A stretch of DNA of 64,000 nt from an uncultured bacterium. GTDB taxonomy: Bacteria; Planctomycetota; UBA1135; GCA-002686595. The notes below the pieces were generated by a model that saw nothing but the letters and a program-made list of their open reading frames with translations, made no database searches and was not told where the DNA came from. The stretch spans positions 62,001 to 126,000 of the forward strand of contig CALJGV010000006.1 in assembly GCA_938075305.1 (NCBI GenBank), read 5' to 3'. Both the position numbers and the translations under genes were made by a program. Below, piece by piece: positions 54,535-63,561 of the stretch (positions within the stretch are counted from its first letter, which is position 1; the number at the start of each line of letters is the position of its first letter).

Positions 54535-55701
54535 ATGCCCCACCACCATGCCTTCGCGGGGTCCCTCGCCGCGGCCCTCGTCGCCCTGTGTTGCTCCGCT
54601 GATCCGGAAGCTGCGGCCCAGGAACAAACGATCGCGCCGCCTGCGCTGGCGGCCGACCACGCCCAGGCGGACCCGGCGATCAAGGACGCCCTCGCTGGGG
54701 TCTTCGAGGGCGCCCTTGTCCCGGGCGCCGTGGCAGCCATCGCCCGGGCCGAGGGTGATACGCAGGTCGCCGCCTGGGGCCTTCGCAAGGCCGGCGGCGA
54801 AGCCCCCATGCTGCCCGGCGATCCGGTCCACGTGGGCTCGGACACGAAGGCCATGACGGCCGTGCTCGCGGCGCGACAGGTGGACGCCGGTCACCTCCGC
54901 TGGGACTCGACCCTTGAGGAGGTCCTGCCCGCCCTCGCGGCCAAGGTGCACGAGGGCTACCGCGAGGCCACCCTCACCCAGTTTCTCCGCCACACGAGCG
55001 GCGCGCCGGCGAACGCGCCCAACTGGAGGGCCTTCCAGGGCCTGCCGCTACGCGAACGCCGCCTCGAGATCGCCGCCGCGTCCCTGGGGGAGCCCCCGGC
55101 CGCGGCGCCAGGCACAGGCTTCCTCTACTCCAACCTGGGCTACATGGTCGCGGGAGCGATGATCGAGGCCGTCCGTGACGCCACCTGGGAGGAGCTGATC
55201 GCCACCGACGTCTTCGACCCCCTGGGCATCGAGGGGGCCGGCTTCGGGGTCCCAGGGACACCCGGTGAGGAGGACGCGCCCTGGGGCCACACGGTCCGGC
55301 GGGGTGAGGCGCGCCCGGTCCAGATCGACAACGACCCGGCCCTCGGGCCGGCCGGGACCGTGCACCTGCCCGTCACCGACTGGGCGCGCTTCGTGCTCCA
55401 GTTCACCGACGCCGCCCCCAAGGCCGAGGACCCCGACGCCCCGTTCCTCTCCCCTGCCTCGCGGGCCAAGCTCGTCGAGGTCGGCCTGGACGACTACGCC
55501 TGCGGTTGGATGGTCACGGAGCGTGGGTGGGCCGAGGGGACGGCCCTGACCCACAGCGGATCGAACACCACCTGGTTCGCCACGGTCTGGGTCGCGCCCG
55601 GAACCAACCGGGCCTACCTCGTGGCAGCCAACGCCGCCGGTCCCGGTGTCCCGGGCCTCGTGGACGGCGCCATCGGGTCCCTGATCGCGCTGGACAAGTA
55701 G
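54535..55701 (+). CDS. Serine beta-lactamase-family hydrolase (class C/esterase type)
   Basis: A 388-residue exported protein, start MPHHHAFAGSLAAALVALCC; the Cys pair could serve as a lipobox. The catalytic SxxK is SDTK at 102-105 (HVGSDTKAMTAVL), the YxN motif is YSNLGYM (about residue 197), and an HSGSNTTW segment near 340 takes the place of the KTG-type triad (HxG). This family includes class C beta-lactamases, D-peptidases and esterases. The His-for-Lys third motif and the lack of a regulator favour an esterase or peptidase over antibiotic resistance. It lies between two oligopeptide transporters and is convergent with the SnoaL-like gene. Confidence 0.88.
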   Translation: MPHHHAFAGSLAAALVALCCSADPEAAAQEQTIAPPALAADHAQADPAIKDALAGVFEGALVPGAVAAIARAEGDTQVAAWGLRKAGGEAPMLPGDPVHVGSDTKAMTAVLAARQVDAGHLRWDSTLEEVLPALAAKVHEGYREATLTQFLRHTSGAPANAPNWRAFQGLPLRERRLEIAAASLGEPPAAAPGTGFLYSNLGYMVAGAMIEAVRDATWEELIATDVFDPLGIEGAGFGVPGTPGEEDAPWGHTVRRGEARPVQIDNDPALGPAGTVHLPVTDWARFVLQFTDAAPKAEDPDAPFLSPASRAKLVEVGLDDYACGWMVTERGWAEGTALTHSGSNTTWFATVWVAPGTNRAYLVAANAAGPGVPGLVDGAIGSLIALDK

Positions 55702-55769
55702 GGCGCCACGGACCGGCTCGACGCCGCTGACCAGCCTTCACCTGGCCAGCAGGAGCACACCGGCGCCGG

Positions 55770-56414
55770 CTATGACTCGCTGTAGAACGGGTCGGGAGTG
55801 GAGGGATCACGGAGCTTGGCCGCGGCTCCCGCGCCGGTGAGCGGGAGCCCCGTGGGGTCGATCAGCCCCAGCTGAACCAGCAGGTTCGCCTGGTCCCAGT
55901 GGATGTGTTCGAACTCGACCTTCCCGTCCTTGAAGCCGACGATGACCACGAACACCACCTCGGCGAACTTCCCCGTGGGCTCGACGCCCGGGAGGATGTG
56001 GTCCATCTCGATCGTGTGCGTGAAGGAGATGACCATCTCGGTGACGAGGTGCTTGTCGGAGGCGGTCTCCGAGATGGTCTCGAACTGCACGTCCTCCGGG
56101 AAGAACTGTCCGATCAGGCGGTTCGCATAGAACTGCCGCACGCCGGCCGGTCCCTGGCCGCCGATCATCGTGGGGATGTTCACGATGTGCGGGTTCGGCG
56201 TCATGGTCGCCATGGTCTTGTCCAGGTCCCCCGCCAGCTCCGCCTCCATGTGCTCGGCGAAGATCGCGTCCAGCGAACCGGGCGCGGGCTGCTCCTGCGC
56301 GCCGTCTCCGGACGGTGCCTCACCGGCCCCGGGGGCCTGGCAACCGCTCGACATGCTCACCGCGCCCGCCGCCGCAGCAAGCGAGGTCGCCTTCATGAAG
56401 TCTCGACGTTCCAT
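55770..56414 (-). CDS. Exported SnoaL/NTF2-like protein with Tat-type signal
   Basis: A 214-residue protein starting MERRDFMKATSLAAAAGAVS, a twin-arginine signal with a following Cys (SSGCQAPG) that may be lipidated. The mature domain (about 50-185) has the NTF2-like cone pattern of SnoaL/ester-cyclase proteins: IFAEHMEAELAGDLDKTMAT, GPAGVRQFYANRLIGQFFPE and a final VEFEHIHWDQANLLVQLGLI. These proteins bind or isomerise small polyketide- or steroid-like molecules; the ligand is unknown. It is convergent with the serine hydrolase gene (68 bases) and divergent from the second transporter operon. Confidence 0.82.
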   Translation of the reverse strand: MERRDFMKATSLAAAAGAVSMSSGCQAPGAGEAPSGDGAQEQPAPGSLDAIFAEHMEAELAGDLDKTMATMTPNPHIVNIPTMIGGQGPAGVRQFYANRLIGQFFPEDVQFETISETASDKHLVTEMVISFTHTIEMDHILPGVEPTGKFAEVVFVVIVGFKDGKVEFEHIHWDQANLLVQLGLIDPTGLPLTGAGAAAKLRDPSTPDPFYSES

Positions 56415-56644
56415 GGATCAAGGGTCCAGCATCGACCCCGGCCCGGCCACAAACATCGGCCGCGATTCCCTTGTGGATCGATCGAGGGGTGCCCCAGGCC
56501 CCAGGGACTCCCCCTCACGCCTCGTGGATCGCCGGCCCACGCGGCTCCCGCGCGCCCTCCCCCTGGAGCCCGATCGCCCGGCGCCGGGCGCGATGCCCTA
56601 GACTGCCCCCGGCGCGGCCCCCTCCCCGTCGCCACACCGCTCCC

Positions 56645-58438
56645 ATGGCCTTCCAACGCATCGCCCGCCAGGTGACCCCCGTCGCCCTCCTGGCGAGCCT
56701 CCTCGGGGGGGCGATCTACGCCACCCGCGGGGCCCGCCTCGAGCCCGCCGACTTCGTCTTCAACAACGGCACCGAGGTCCAGACCCTGGACCCGGCCACC
56801 GTCACGGGCGTCCCCGAGGGCCGGGCCATCCGGATGCTCTTCGAGGGACTGCTTGTGTCTCATCCCGAGACACTGGCGCCCCTCCCAGGGGTCGCAGAGC
56901 GGTGGGAGGTGTCCGAGGACGGCCTCGAGTACACGTTCCACCTGCGCCAGGACGCCCTCTGGTCCAACGGCGACCCGGTCACCGCCGCGGACTTCATGTG
57001 GTCCTTCGAGCGCTTCCTCGACCCCCAGACCGCGGCCGAGTACGCCTACATGCTGTGGTATGTGGAGGGCGCGGAGGCCTTCACCACGGAGGTCGAGGAC
57101 GGCAAGGCGGTGCACGGGTTCGACACCGTCGGGATCACCGCACCCGACGAGTACACGATCCGCTTCCGGCTCAAGGCGCCGACGCCCTTCTTCCTGGAGC
57201 TCATGGCGTTCTACCCGATGTTCCCGGTGAACCGGCGCAACATCGAGGAGGCAAAGGAGCGCTTCCCGGACCGCTGGCAGCAGCAGTGGCTGCGCCCCGA
57301 GAACATCGTCTGCAACGGTCCCTACGTGGTGGAGTTCCGCCGCGTGAACGACCGCATCCGCTTCGCCAAGAACCCCAGGTACTGGGACGCGGACAACGTC
57401 GCCTTCGAGACCGTGGACGCCCTGGCCGTGGAGTCGTACACGACGGCGCTCAACCTCTACCTCACGGGGGAGTGCCACTGGATCGACGTGCCCCCGGCCA
57501 ACGTCATCCAGGAGCTGATGCCCCGGGAGGACTTCAACCCCATCCCCTACTTGGGCACCTACTTCTACCGGGTCAACGTCACCAAGCCGCCCCTGGACGA
57601 CCCGCTCGTGCGGCGCGCGCTCTCCCTGACCATCCCGCGCAAGGACATCTGCGAGAAGGTCACCAAGGCCGGCCAGGTCCCCGCCTACGCCCTCGTGCCC
57701 CCCGGCCTCGCGGGGTACACCAACGCGGACATGCCCCACGGGGCGAGCTACGAGGAGGACGTTGCCGAGGCCAAGCGGCTCATGCAGGAGGCGGGCTACG
57801 GCGCCGGCGGCAAGACCTTCCCCACCATCGAGATCCACTACAACACCGCCGACGCGCACATGCAGATCGCGCTCGTCATCGCGGACGCGTGGTCCAAGTA
57901 CCTGGGCATCAACGCGAAGCTCCTCAACCAGGAGTGGAAGGTGTACCTCGACACCCAGTCCAACGTCGGCTACGACGTCTCCCGCTCCGCGTGGATCGGC
58001 GACTACGCGGACCCCAACAACTTCGTGGATCTCTTCGTCACCGGGGGCGAGAACAACAAGACCGGCTGGGGTAACGAGGACTACGACCGGCTGGTACGCG
58101 ATGCCGCCGCCGAGCTGGACCCGGCCAGGCGCATGGCCATGCTCCAGGAGGCCGAGGCCATCCTGGTCGACGAGCTGCCGGTGCTGCCCATCTACAACTA
58201 CGTGACGCAGACCACCTTCAGCCCGCGCCTCGGCGGCTACTTCCCGAACGTCAAGGACGAGCACTTCCCGAAGTTCTGGTACTGGATGGACGAGGAGGAG
58301 TTGGCGGCCAAGCGCGCGGGCCACGGAGATCGTGACGACATGCAGCCCGTGGAGGCCTGGGGCCCCGAGGAGGGGCTCTACCCGCCTGCGCACCCCAAGG
58401 GCCGCGCCCGGACCTCGAGCGAAGAGGGAGGGGACTGA
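56645..58438 (+). CDS. Solute-binding protein family 5 (OppA-type)
   Basis: A 597-residue protein. The start MAFQRIARQVTPVALLASLL gives a signal peptide or membrane anchor; upstream in-frame sequence is Arg/Pro-rich and rejected. Family 5 motifs are clear: NNGTEVQTLDPATVTGVPEG, MLFEGLLVSHPETLAPLPGV, GLEYTFHLRQDALWSNGDPV TAADFMWSFERFLDP and PLVRRALSLTIPRKDICEKV. The QTLDP...ALWSNGDPVTA pattern is that of OppA (oligopeptide binding) rather than DppA or NikA. It is the first gene of a five-gene plus-strand operon, with 3 bases to the next gene. Confidence 0.93.
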   Translation: MAFQRIARQVTPVALLASLLGGAIYATRGARLEPADFVFNNGTEVQTLDPATVTGVPEGRAIRMLFEGLLVSHPETLAPLPGVAERWEVSEDGLEYTFHLRQDALWSNGDPVTAADFMWSFERFLDPQTAAEYAYMLWYVEGAEAFTTEVEDGKAVHGFDTVGITAPDEYTIRFRLKAPTPFFLELMAFYPMFPVNRRNIEEAKERFPDRWQQQWLRPENIVCNGPYVVEFRRVNDRIRFAKNPRYWDADNVAFETVDALAVESYTTALNLYLTGECHWIDVPPANVIQELMPREDFNPIPYLGTYFYRVNVTKPPLDDPLVRRALSLTIPRKDICEKVTKAGQVPAYALVPPGLAGYTNADMPHGASYEEDVAEAKRLMQEAGYGAGGKTFPTIEIHYNTADAHMQIALVIADAWSKYLGINAKLLNQEWKVYLDTQSNVGYDVSRSAWIGDYADPNNFVDLFVTGGENNKTGWGNEDYDRLVRDAAAELDPARRMAMLQEAEAILVDELPVLPIYNYVTQTTFSPRLGGYFPNVKDEHFPKFWYWMDEEELAAKRAGHGDRDDMQPVEAWGPEEGLYPPAHPKGRARTSSEEGGD

Positions 58439-58441
58439 GCC

Positions 58442-59473
58442 GTGCTGCGCTTCCTCGCCCGCCGCTTCCTGTGGTTCGTCATCACCGTCTCCACGGTGAT
58501 GACCGTGTCCTTCTTCCTCATGCACTCGGTGAAGGGCGGCCCCTTCGACGGGGAGCGCAAGCTGGACCCCGTCATCGAGGCCAACATCAAGGCCCGCTAC
58601 CACCTGGACTGGCCGCTGTGGCGTCAGTACCTGCAGTACGTCGGTCCGTTCAATCTGGACGACCAGCGCGCCCTCGCCGCCTTCGACGAGGAGGGCGGGT
58701 TCGCGCTGTGGCGGTCCGAGGGCGCTGACGGTCAGCCCACCCGCGCTTTCGGCGGCGTGCTCACCGGGGACTTCGGCCCCTCCTTCCGCTACAAGGACTT
58801 CACCGTCAACGACATCCTCGAGGAGAGCCTCCCCATCTCCGCCCTGCTCGGGGTGCTGTCCATGATGTTCGCCATCGCCCTGGGGGTCTCGGCGGGCATC
58901 GCCTCGGCCCTGCGGCCAGGCTCGGGGATCGACCTGACCTTGCGCATCGCGGCCACCGGCGGCATCGCGCTCCCGAACTTCGTGATCGCGAGCTTCCTGG
59001 TCATCCTGCTGGTGTTCCTGATCCCGCTGTTGCCGGTGGCCGGCTGGGGCACGATCCAGCACATGATCCTTCCCGGCTTCTGCCTGGGGCTGGTCTTCGC
59101 CGCCTACATCGCGCGCCTCACCCGCACGGGCATGCTGGAGACCCTGAGCGCGGACTACATCCGGACGGCCCACGCCAAGGGGCTCGCGCCCCGCACGGTG
59201 GTCATGCGCCACGCCCTGAAGGGGGGCCTGCTGCCCGTGGTCTCCTACCTGGGCCCGGCCACCGCCGGGATCCTCACGGGCAGCCTTGTGATCGAGAAGA
59301 TCTTCTTCATCCCCGGCACGGGCTCCCACTTCATCAACGCCGCCACGAACCGCGACTACACGCTCGCGATGGGCGTGACGATCCTCTTCACGGTGCTCGT
59401 CTACACCCTCAACACGGTGGTCGACATGGCGTACACGCTGCTCGACCCGCGGATCACCCTGGAGGACGAGTGA
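58442..59473 (+). CDS. oppB: OppB-type ABC permease
   Basis: A 343-residue protein of normal length beginning at a GTG. TM1 is LRFLARRFLWFVITVSTVMT through FFLMHSVKGGPFDGERKLDP, typical of OppB. The binding-protein-dependent transport domain contains LEESLPISALLGVLSMMFAI and the EAA loop DYIRTAHAKGLAPRTVVMRH. C-terminal helices run to YTLLDPRITLEDE. Unlike the OppB-type gene at 50599-52119 it has only a ~45-residue enlarged loop (NLDDQRALAAFDEEGGFALW). It starts 3 bases after the binding-protein gene. Confidence 0.94.
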   Translation: MLRFLARRFLWFVITVSTVMTVSFFLMHSVKGGPFDGERKLDPVIEANIKARYHLDWPLWRQYLQYVGPFNLDDQRALAAFDEEGGFALWRSEGADGQPTRAFGGVLTGDFGPSFRYKDFTVNDILEESLPISALLGVLSMMFAIALGVSAGIASALRPGSGIDLTLRIAATGGIALPNFVIASFLVILLVFLIPLLPVAGWGTIQHMILPGFCLGLVFAAYIARLTRTGMLETLSADYIRTAHAKGLAPRTVVMRHALKGGLLPVVSYLGPATAGILTGSLVIEKIFFIPGTGSHFINAATNRDYTLAMGVTILFTVLVYTLNTVVDMAYTLLDPRITLEDE

Positions 59474-59474
59474 G

Positions 59475-61271
59475 ATGAGCGACGCCCATCGAGACTCACG
59501 CTGGTCCATCGACGAGGCCGAGCTCGCGCGGCTCACGAAGGAGGCGCGCCAATTCAAGGGTGAGAGCCTGTGGTCCGACGCCTGGCGCAGGCTCCGGCGC
59601 AACCGCGCGGCCTTCCTCGCGCTGCTCTTCCTCGCGGCCTTCGGGGGGGTGTCCCTGCTCGCGCCCTTCCTGCCCATCCCCTCCCCCAAGGCCATCTCCC
59701 TGCGCGACGAGCCCGGGACGCCGGAGTGGCTCTGGAGCGTGCCCGCCGCCCCCACGAAGGCACCCGACCGCGGCGCGGCCACCACGCGCTCGACCCGCAA
59801 CCTGTGGAACGACGGGTGGCGCCACCGCTCCACGGTGATCCTCGCCGCCGACGACGAGGGCGCCGCCGAGGAGGCCCGCGCCCTGGTCGAGGAGACCAGC
59901 GGCCGGGGCGCCATCCTCGAGACCTACCCCGCCGAGAAGGGCGACGGCCTGGAGGTCTACGCCTCGGTCCCCATGCTCGAGGGCGACGCCCCCGAGGTGG
60001 ACTACCGCGCCACCGGCTTCGGCGGCACCGCCACCTGCTGGGAGGTCTTCACCGACGGCGCGGACGAGCCGGTCGGCGCGGTCCACTCCCTCCGCCTCCA
60101 GGGCGGCGACGGTACGGCCTTCGACGCCGCCCAGGTCTCCGGCTGGTCGGTGGAGGCCCGCGGCCGCTCCGTCCGCCTCTTCCTCAGCCGCGCGGAGGCC
60201 CGACCTGGCCTCGGGGACTGGGTAGTCGCCTACCGCCTCGCCGCCGAGCCGGGCTCGCTCCCCACGGCGGTGCTGCTGGACGGGACGCTCCTCACCGGCT
60301 CGGCCGCGGTCGCCTGGGAGGGCACCCCCCGCGGCGCCCAGACCGTGGACGCCGAGCTGCTCGAGGGCATCGAGGCCATGGACCTCGGCCGGCAGGTGGC
60401 CGCCTCCCTCGCGGCCTCCCCGATCGAGGGCGTCACCTACCTCGAGACCCGCCACGAGGACGGGTACTGGGAGTTCAAGGGGCTCGTCGGCGCCATGGAC
60501 CGGGCCCTGCGTCGGGCCCGCATCGCCACCTTCGGCCTCTGGCAGACGGGCAACTGGATGGGCACCGACGGCCAAGGCCGCGACCTGCTGGCCCGCATCG
60601 TCTGGGGCAGCCGGACCTCGATCATCGTCGGGCTCATCGCGTCCCTGTGCTCGCTCCTGATCGGCGTCCTGTACGGCGCCTTCTCGGGCTACATGGGCGG
60701 GCGCATCGACAACCTGATGATGCGCATCGTCGACGTGCTCTACTCGATCCCGTTCATCTTCGTGGTCATCTTCCTGATCACGGTGGTCAACGAGTACCGC
60801 ACGGAGCTCGAGGACCAGTTCGGCATCGACCGCGAGAAGATCTTCTTCCTCGTGATCGGCGCCATCTACTGGCTGACCATGGCGCGCGTGGTGCGCGGCC
60901 AGGTGCTGAGCCTCAAGAACACCGAGTTCATCGAGGCGGCGCGGGTCATCGGCGCCTCGACCACGCGCATCCTGCTCTCCCACGTGGTCCCCAACGTCCT
61001 CTCCATCGTGATCGTCTACCTGACCCTGACGATCCCCGCCGTGATGCTCTTCGAGGCCTTCCTGTCGTTCCTTGGTCTCGGCATCGAGCCGCCCAAGGTG
61101 AGCTGGGGCCTGCTCGCCGTGGACGGGACCCAGGCCATCAACCCGATCAAGATCTACTGGTGGCTCGTGGTCTTCCCCGCAGGCGCCATGGGCTCCACGC
61201 TGCTCGCCCTCAACATCCTCGGGGACGGGCTCCGGGACGCCCTCGACCCCAAGCTGCGGGGGAAGAACTGA
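59475..61271 (+). CDS. oppC: OppC-type ABC permease with ~270-residue extracytoplasmic domain
   Basis: A 598-residue protein. TM1 is NRAAFLALLFLAAFGGVSLL (about 45-65). Residues ~75-345 form a soluble domain: HRSTVILAADDEGAAEEARA starts an alpha/beta unit, followed by beta-rich sequence (VYASVPMLEGDAPEVDYRAT, VRLFLSRAEARPGLGDWVVA, TAVLLDGTLLTGSAAVAWEG). The permease core resumes at NWMGTDGQGRDLLARIVWG and includes the EAA loop (EFIEAARVIGASTTRILLSH). Normal OppC is ~300 residues. The insertion occupies the same loop as in the OppC-type gene at 48737-50599, but with different sequence. It overlaps oppD by one base. Confidence 0.92.
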   Translation: MSDAHRDSRWSIDEAELARLTKEARQFKGESLWSDAWRRLRRNRAAFLALLFLAAFGGVSLLAPFLPIPSPKAISLRDEPGTPEWLWSVPAAPTKAPDRGAATTRSTRNLWNDGWRHRSTVILAADDEGAAEEARALVEETSGRGAILETYPAEKGDGLEVYASVPMLEGDAPEVDYRATGFGGTATCWEVFTDGADEPVGAVHSLRLQGGDGTAFDAAQVSGWSVEARGRSVRLFLSRAEARPGLGDWVVAYRLAAEPGSLPTAVLLDGTLLTGSAAVAWEGTPRGAQTVDAELLEGIEAMDLGRQVAASLAASPIEGVTYLETRHEDGYWEFKGLVGAMDRALRRARIATFGLWQTGNWMGTDGQGRDLLARIVWGSRTSIIVGLIASLCSLLIGVLYGAFSGYMGGRIDNLMMRIVDVLYSIPFIFVVIFLITVVNEYRTELEDQFGIDREKIFFLVIGAIYWLTMARVVRGQVLSLKNTEFIEAARVIGASTTRILLSHVVPNVLSIVIVYLTLTIPAVMLFEAFLSFLGLGIEPPKVSWGLLAVDGTQAINPIKIYWWLVVFPAGAMGSTLLALNILGDGLRDALDPKLRGKN

Positions 61272-62266
61272 TGCCGATCCTCGACGTCCAGAATCTCCGG
61301 GTGCGCTTCGAGACCCACCACGGCGTGGTCCGCGCGGTGGACGGCGTCTCGTTCTCCCTCGAAGAGGGCGAGACCCTAGGCCTGGTGGGCGAGTCAGGCT
61401 CCGGCAAGTCGGTCACCAACCTCGCCCTCATGGGGCTCATTCCGAGCCCCCCGGGGGTCGTCGAGGCGGACGCCATGAGGTTCGAGGACCGCGACCTGCT
61501 GGCCCTCAGCGACGAGGAGTTGCGGAGCGTGCGCGGCAACGAGATCTCGATGATCTTCCAGGACCCCATGACCTCCCTGAACCCCCTGCTCACCGTGGGC
61601 CGCCAGCTCACCGAGGTCCTCGAGGTCCACGAGCGCGTCTCGCGCCGCGAGGCCCGCAGGCGCGCGGCGGCAGGGCTCGCGGACGTGGGGATCCCCGAGC
61701 CGGAGCGACGCCTGGACCAGTACCCCCACGAGCTCTCCGGGGGCATGCGCCAGCGCGTCATGATCGCCATGGGGCTGCTGTGCCGCCCCAAGATCCTCCT
61801 GGCGGACGAGCCCACCACCGCGCTCGACGTGACGATCCAGGCCCAGATCCTCGAGCTCATGCAGAAGCTCCAGCGCGAGTACGGCACCGCCATCATCCTC
61901 GTGACCCACGACCTCGGAGTCGTGGCGGGAATGAGCGACCGGGTCAACGTGATGTACGCGGGGCGGCTCGCCGAGACCGCGGGCGCCGTGGAGCTCTTCG
62001 ATGACCCGCGCCACCCCTACACCCGCGGGCTGCTCGGCAGCGTCCCGCGGCTGAGCGGTGATACCGACGCGGACCTGGACTCCATCAAGGGCTCACCGCC
62101 GGACCTGGCAGACCTCCCGGCGGGCTGCGCCTTCCGGCCCCGCTGCACGTTCGAGACCGAGCGCTGCGCCGCGGAGCCGCCGCCCCTGTTCGACCTCGGC
62201 GGCGGGCGCAGTTCGGCCTGCCTCGAGCGCGACGCCCTCGGCCAGCCCGAGGGAGGTGCGCGATGA
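61271..62266 (+). CDS. oppD: Oligopeptide-type ABC transporter ATPase OppD
   Basis: A 331-residue ATPase starting MPILDVQNLRVRFETHHGVV. Walker A GESGSGKSV, MIFQDPMTSLNPLLTVGRQL, signature LSGGMRQRVMIAMGL, Walker B ILLADEPTTALDVTIQAQIL, switch VTHDLGVVAG. C-terminal GCAFRPRCTFETERCAAEPP is the Opp/Dpp Cys-rich extension. The ATG shares one base with the oppC stop (TGATG). It works with OppF to energise the OppB/OppC pore. Confidence 0.95.
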   Translation: MPILDVQNLRVRFETHHGVVRAVDGVSFSLEEGETLGLVGESGSGKSVTNLALMGLIPSPPGVVEADAMRFEDRDLLALSDEELRSVRGNEISMIFQDPMTSLNPLLTVGRQLTEVLEVHERVSRREARRRAAAGLADVGIPEPERRLDQYPHELSGGMRQRVMIAMGLLCRPKILLADEPTTALDVTIQAQILELMQKLQREYGTAIILVTHDLGVVAGMSDRVNVMYAGRLAETAGAVELFDDPRHPYTRGLLGSVPRLSGDTDADLDSIKGSPPDLADLPAGCAFRPRCTFETERCAAEPPPLFDLGGGRSSACLERDALGQPEGGAR

Positions 62267-63243
62267 GCGCCCCGCTGCTCGAGGTCCATGACCTCCACAA
62301 GCACTTCGAGGTCGGCTCCCCTGGCTTCTTCGGTGGCCAGCAGGAGATCCTTCGCGCCGTGGACGGCGTCTCGTTCGAGCTGGGTCGGGGCGAGACCCTC
62401 GGGCTCGTCGGCGAGTCAGGCTGCGGCAAGAGCACCTGCGCCCGCACCCTGGTCGGCCTCTACCCGCCGACCTCAGGTCGAGTGCTGTACGAGGGCGAGG
62501 AGATCAGCAGCCTCTCCCACCGGGATCGCGCGCCGTTCCGCCGCAAGATCCAGATGATCTTCCAGGACCCCTACGCGTCCCTGGATCCGCGGCAGACCGT
62601 GTCGTCCATCCTCACCGAGCCCCTTCGCATCCATCGCCTCGCCCGTCCCCGCGAGCGGCGGCTGCGGGCCATGCAGCTCCTGGACGCCGTGGGCCTCAAC
62701 CCGAGACACATCCACCGCTTCCCCCACGAGTTCTCCGGAGGCCAGCGCCAGCGCATCGGGATCGCCCGGGCCCTGGCTCTCGAGCCCGACCTGATCATCT
62801 GCGACGAGCCGGTCAGCGCCCTGGACGTCTCCATCCAGGCCCAGGTCGTCAACCTCCTCGGGGAGCTGCAGGAGCGCTTCAACCTCGCCTACCTCTTCAT
62901 TGCCCACGACCTCGCCGTGGTCCGCCACATCTGCGATCGGGTCGCGGTGATGTACCTGGGCAAGGTGGTCGAGATCGCCGAGCGCGACGCCCTGTTCGAC
63001 GACCCGCGCCACCCCTACACGCGCGCGCTGCTCTCCGCCGTACCGCACCCCGACCCGAGGATCGAACGCGGCCGGGAGCGGATCGTGCTCGAGGGAGACG
63101 TGCCCTCACCCCTCGACCCGCCGACGGGCTGTCGGTTCCATCCGCGCTGCGTCGAACGGGGCAAGGTGACCGGGGATCTGTGTGCCTCCGTGGAGCCCAC
63201 GCTCGGATCGAGGAGCGCGTGCCACCTGGAGCCGGACGTATGA
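62263..63243 (+). CDS. oppF: Oligopeptide-type ABC transporter ATPase OppF
   Basis: A 326-residue ATPase overlapping oppD by 4 bases (ATGA). It opens LLEVHDLHKHFEVGSPGFFG GQQ, typical of OppF. Walker [30 protein letters not shown], signature [15 protein letters not shown], Walker [21 protein letters not shown], switch IAHDLAVVRH, and the C-terminal GCRFHPRCVERGKVTGDLCA. Last gene of the operon; a hairpin at 63332-63348 may end transcription. Confidence 0.95.
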   Translation: MSAPLLEVHDLHKHFEVGSPGFFGGQQEILRAVDGVSFELGRGETLGLVGESGCGKSTCARTLVGLYPPTSGRVLYEGEEISSLSHRDRAPFRRKIQMIFQDPYASLDPRQTVSSILTEPLRIHRLARPRERRLRAMQLLDAVGLNPRHIHRFPHEFSGGQRQRIGIARALALEPDLIICDEPVSALDVSIQAQVVNLLGELQERFNLAYLFIAHDLAVVRHICDRVAVMYLGKVVEIAERDALFDDPRHPYTRALLSAVPHPDPRIERGRERIVLEGDVPSPLDPPTGCRFHPRCVERGKVTGDLCASVEPTLGSRSACHLEPDV

Positions 63244-63331
63244 ACGACGTGTTGCTTCTGTAACGAGCAAGCCGCGATCCAACGCCAGGGCCCCCCCGGC
63301 GGCCCCGGGCGATGCAAGTCGTCGCAGCCAC

Positions 63332-63356
63332 CCAGGGGCGAGCCCCGGTTTCTTTG
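63332..63356 (+). terminator. Possible terminator of the opp operon
   Basis: GGGGC (63335-63339) pairs with GCCCC (63342-63346), extended by CC/GG around one bulged A. The TTTCTTT run at 63349-63355 follows directly. The loop is only two bases, so the true pairing may be slightly shorter. It lies about 90 bases beyond the oppF stop. Confidence 0.4.
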
Positions 63357-63376
63357 CCCGCGCGGTTACCTCCCGT

Positions 63377-63494
63377 GACCCAGGCACTATTGGGTTCAGG
63401 AAAGGCAGGTGAGCCTGGGAAGGTTCACCGAAAGAGCAGTAAGGAGCTCTGATGCGGGGCCGATCGTCTGTTGACGGTCGGTCCCGCGCTTTTT
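63377..63494 (+). ncRNA. Candidate structured small RNA or structured 3' UTR
   Basis: Four hairpins in tandem within 118 bases: ACCCA/TGGGT (63378-63395), a 9-bp stem with GGGA loop (63408-63429: GGTGAGCCT, loop, AGGTTCACC), AGAGC/GCTCT (63433-63450), and the terminator stem at 63454-63487 with its T-run. No open reading frame fits. The gene to the right is on the minus strand, so this cannot be a 5' leader of that gene. It does not match the SRP RNA, RNase P, tmRNA or riboswitch cores I know. It could be an independent RNA or a piece released from the opp message. Confidence 0.4.
63454..63494 (+). terminator. Strong Rho-independent terminator
   Basis: A 15-bp stem with two G-T pairs (63454-63468 with 63473-63487), TGTT loop, then GCTTTTT. 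It ends plus-strand transcription from the opp operon or the candidate RNA, before the convergent lipid-kinase-like gene. Confidence 0.85.
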
Positions 63495-63561
63495 GCCCCA
63501 GCCCCGTCTCGGGCAGCGTGGTTCCCTCGCGCGCTCGGTCACCGCCGCCGCGCCGAAGGTC

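Noticed and set aside
54535-55701. Antibiotic-resistance AmpC beta-lactamase
   Set aside because: SxxK and YxN are present, but the third motif is HSG rather than KTG and no ampR-like regulator is adjacent; esterase or peptidase activity is equally likely, so no resistance call is made.
56393-59914. A 1173-codon open frame on the minus strand
   Set aside because: Antisense to the plus-strand OppA and OppB genes, which have unmistakable family motifs.
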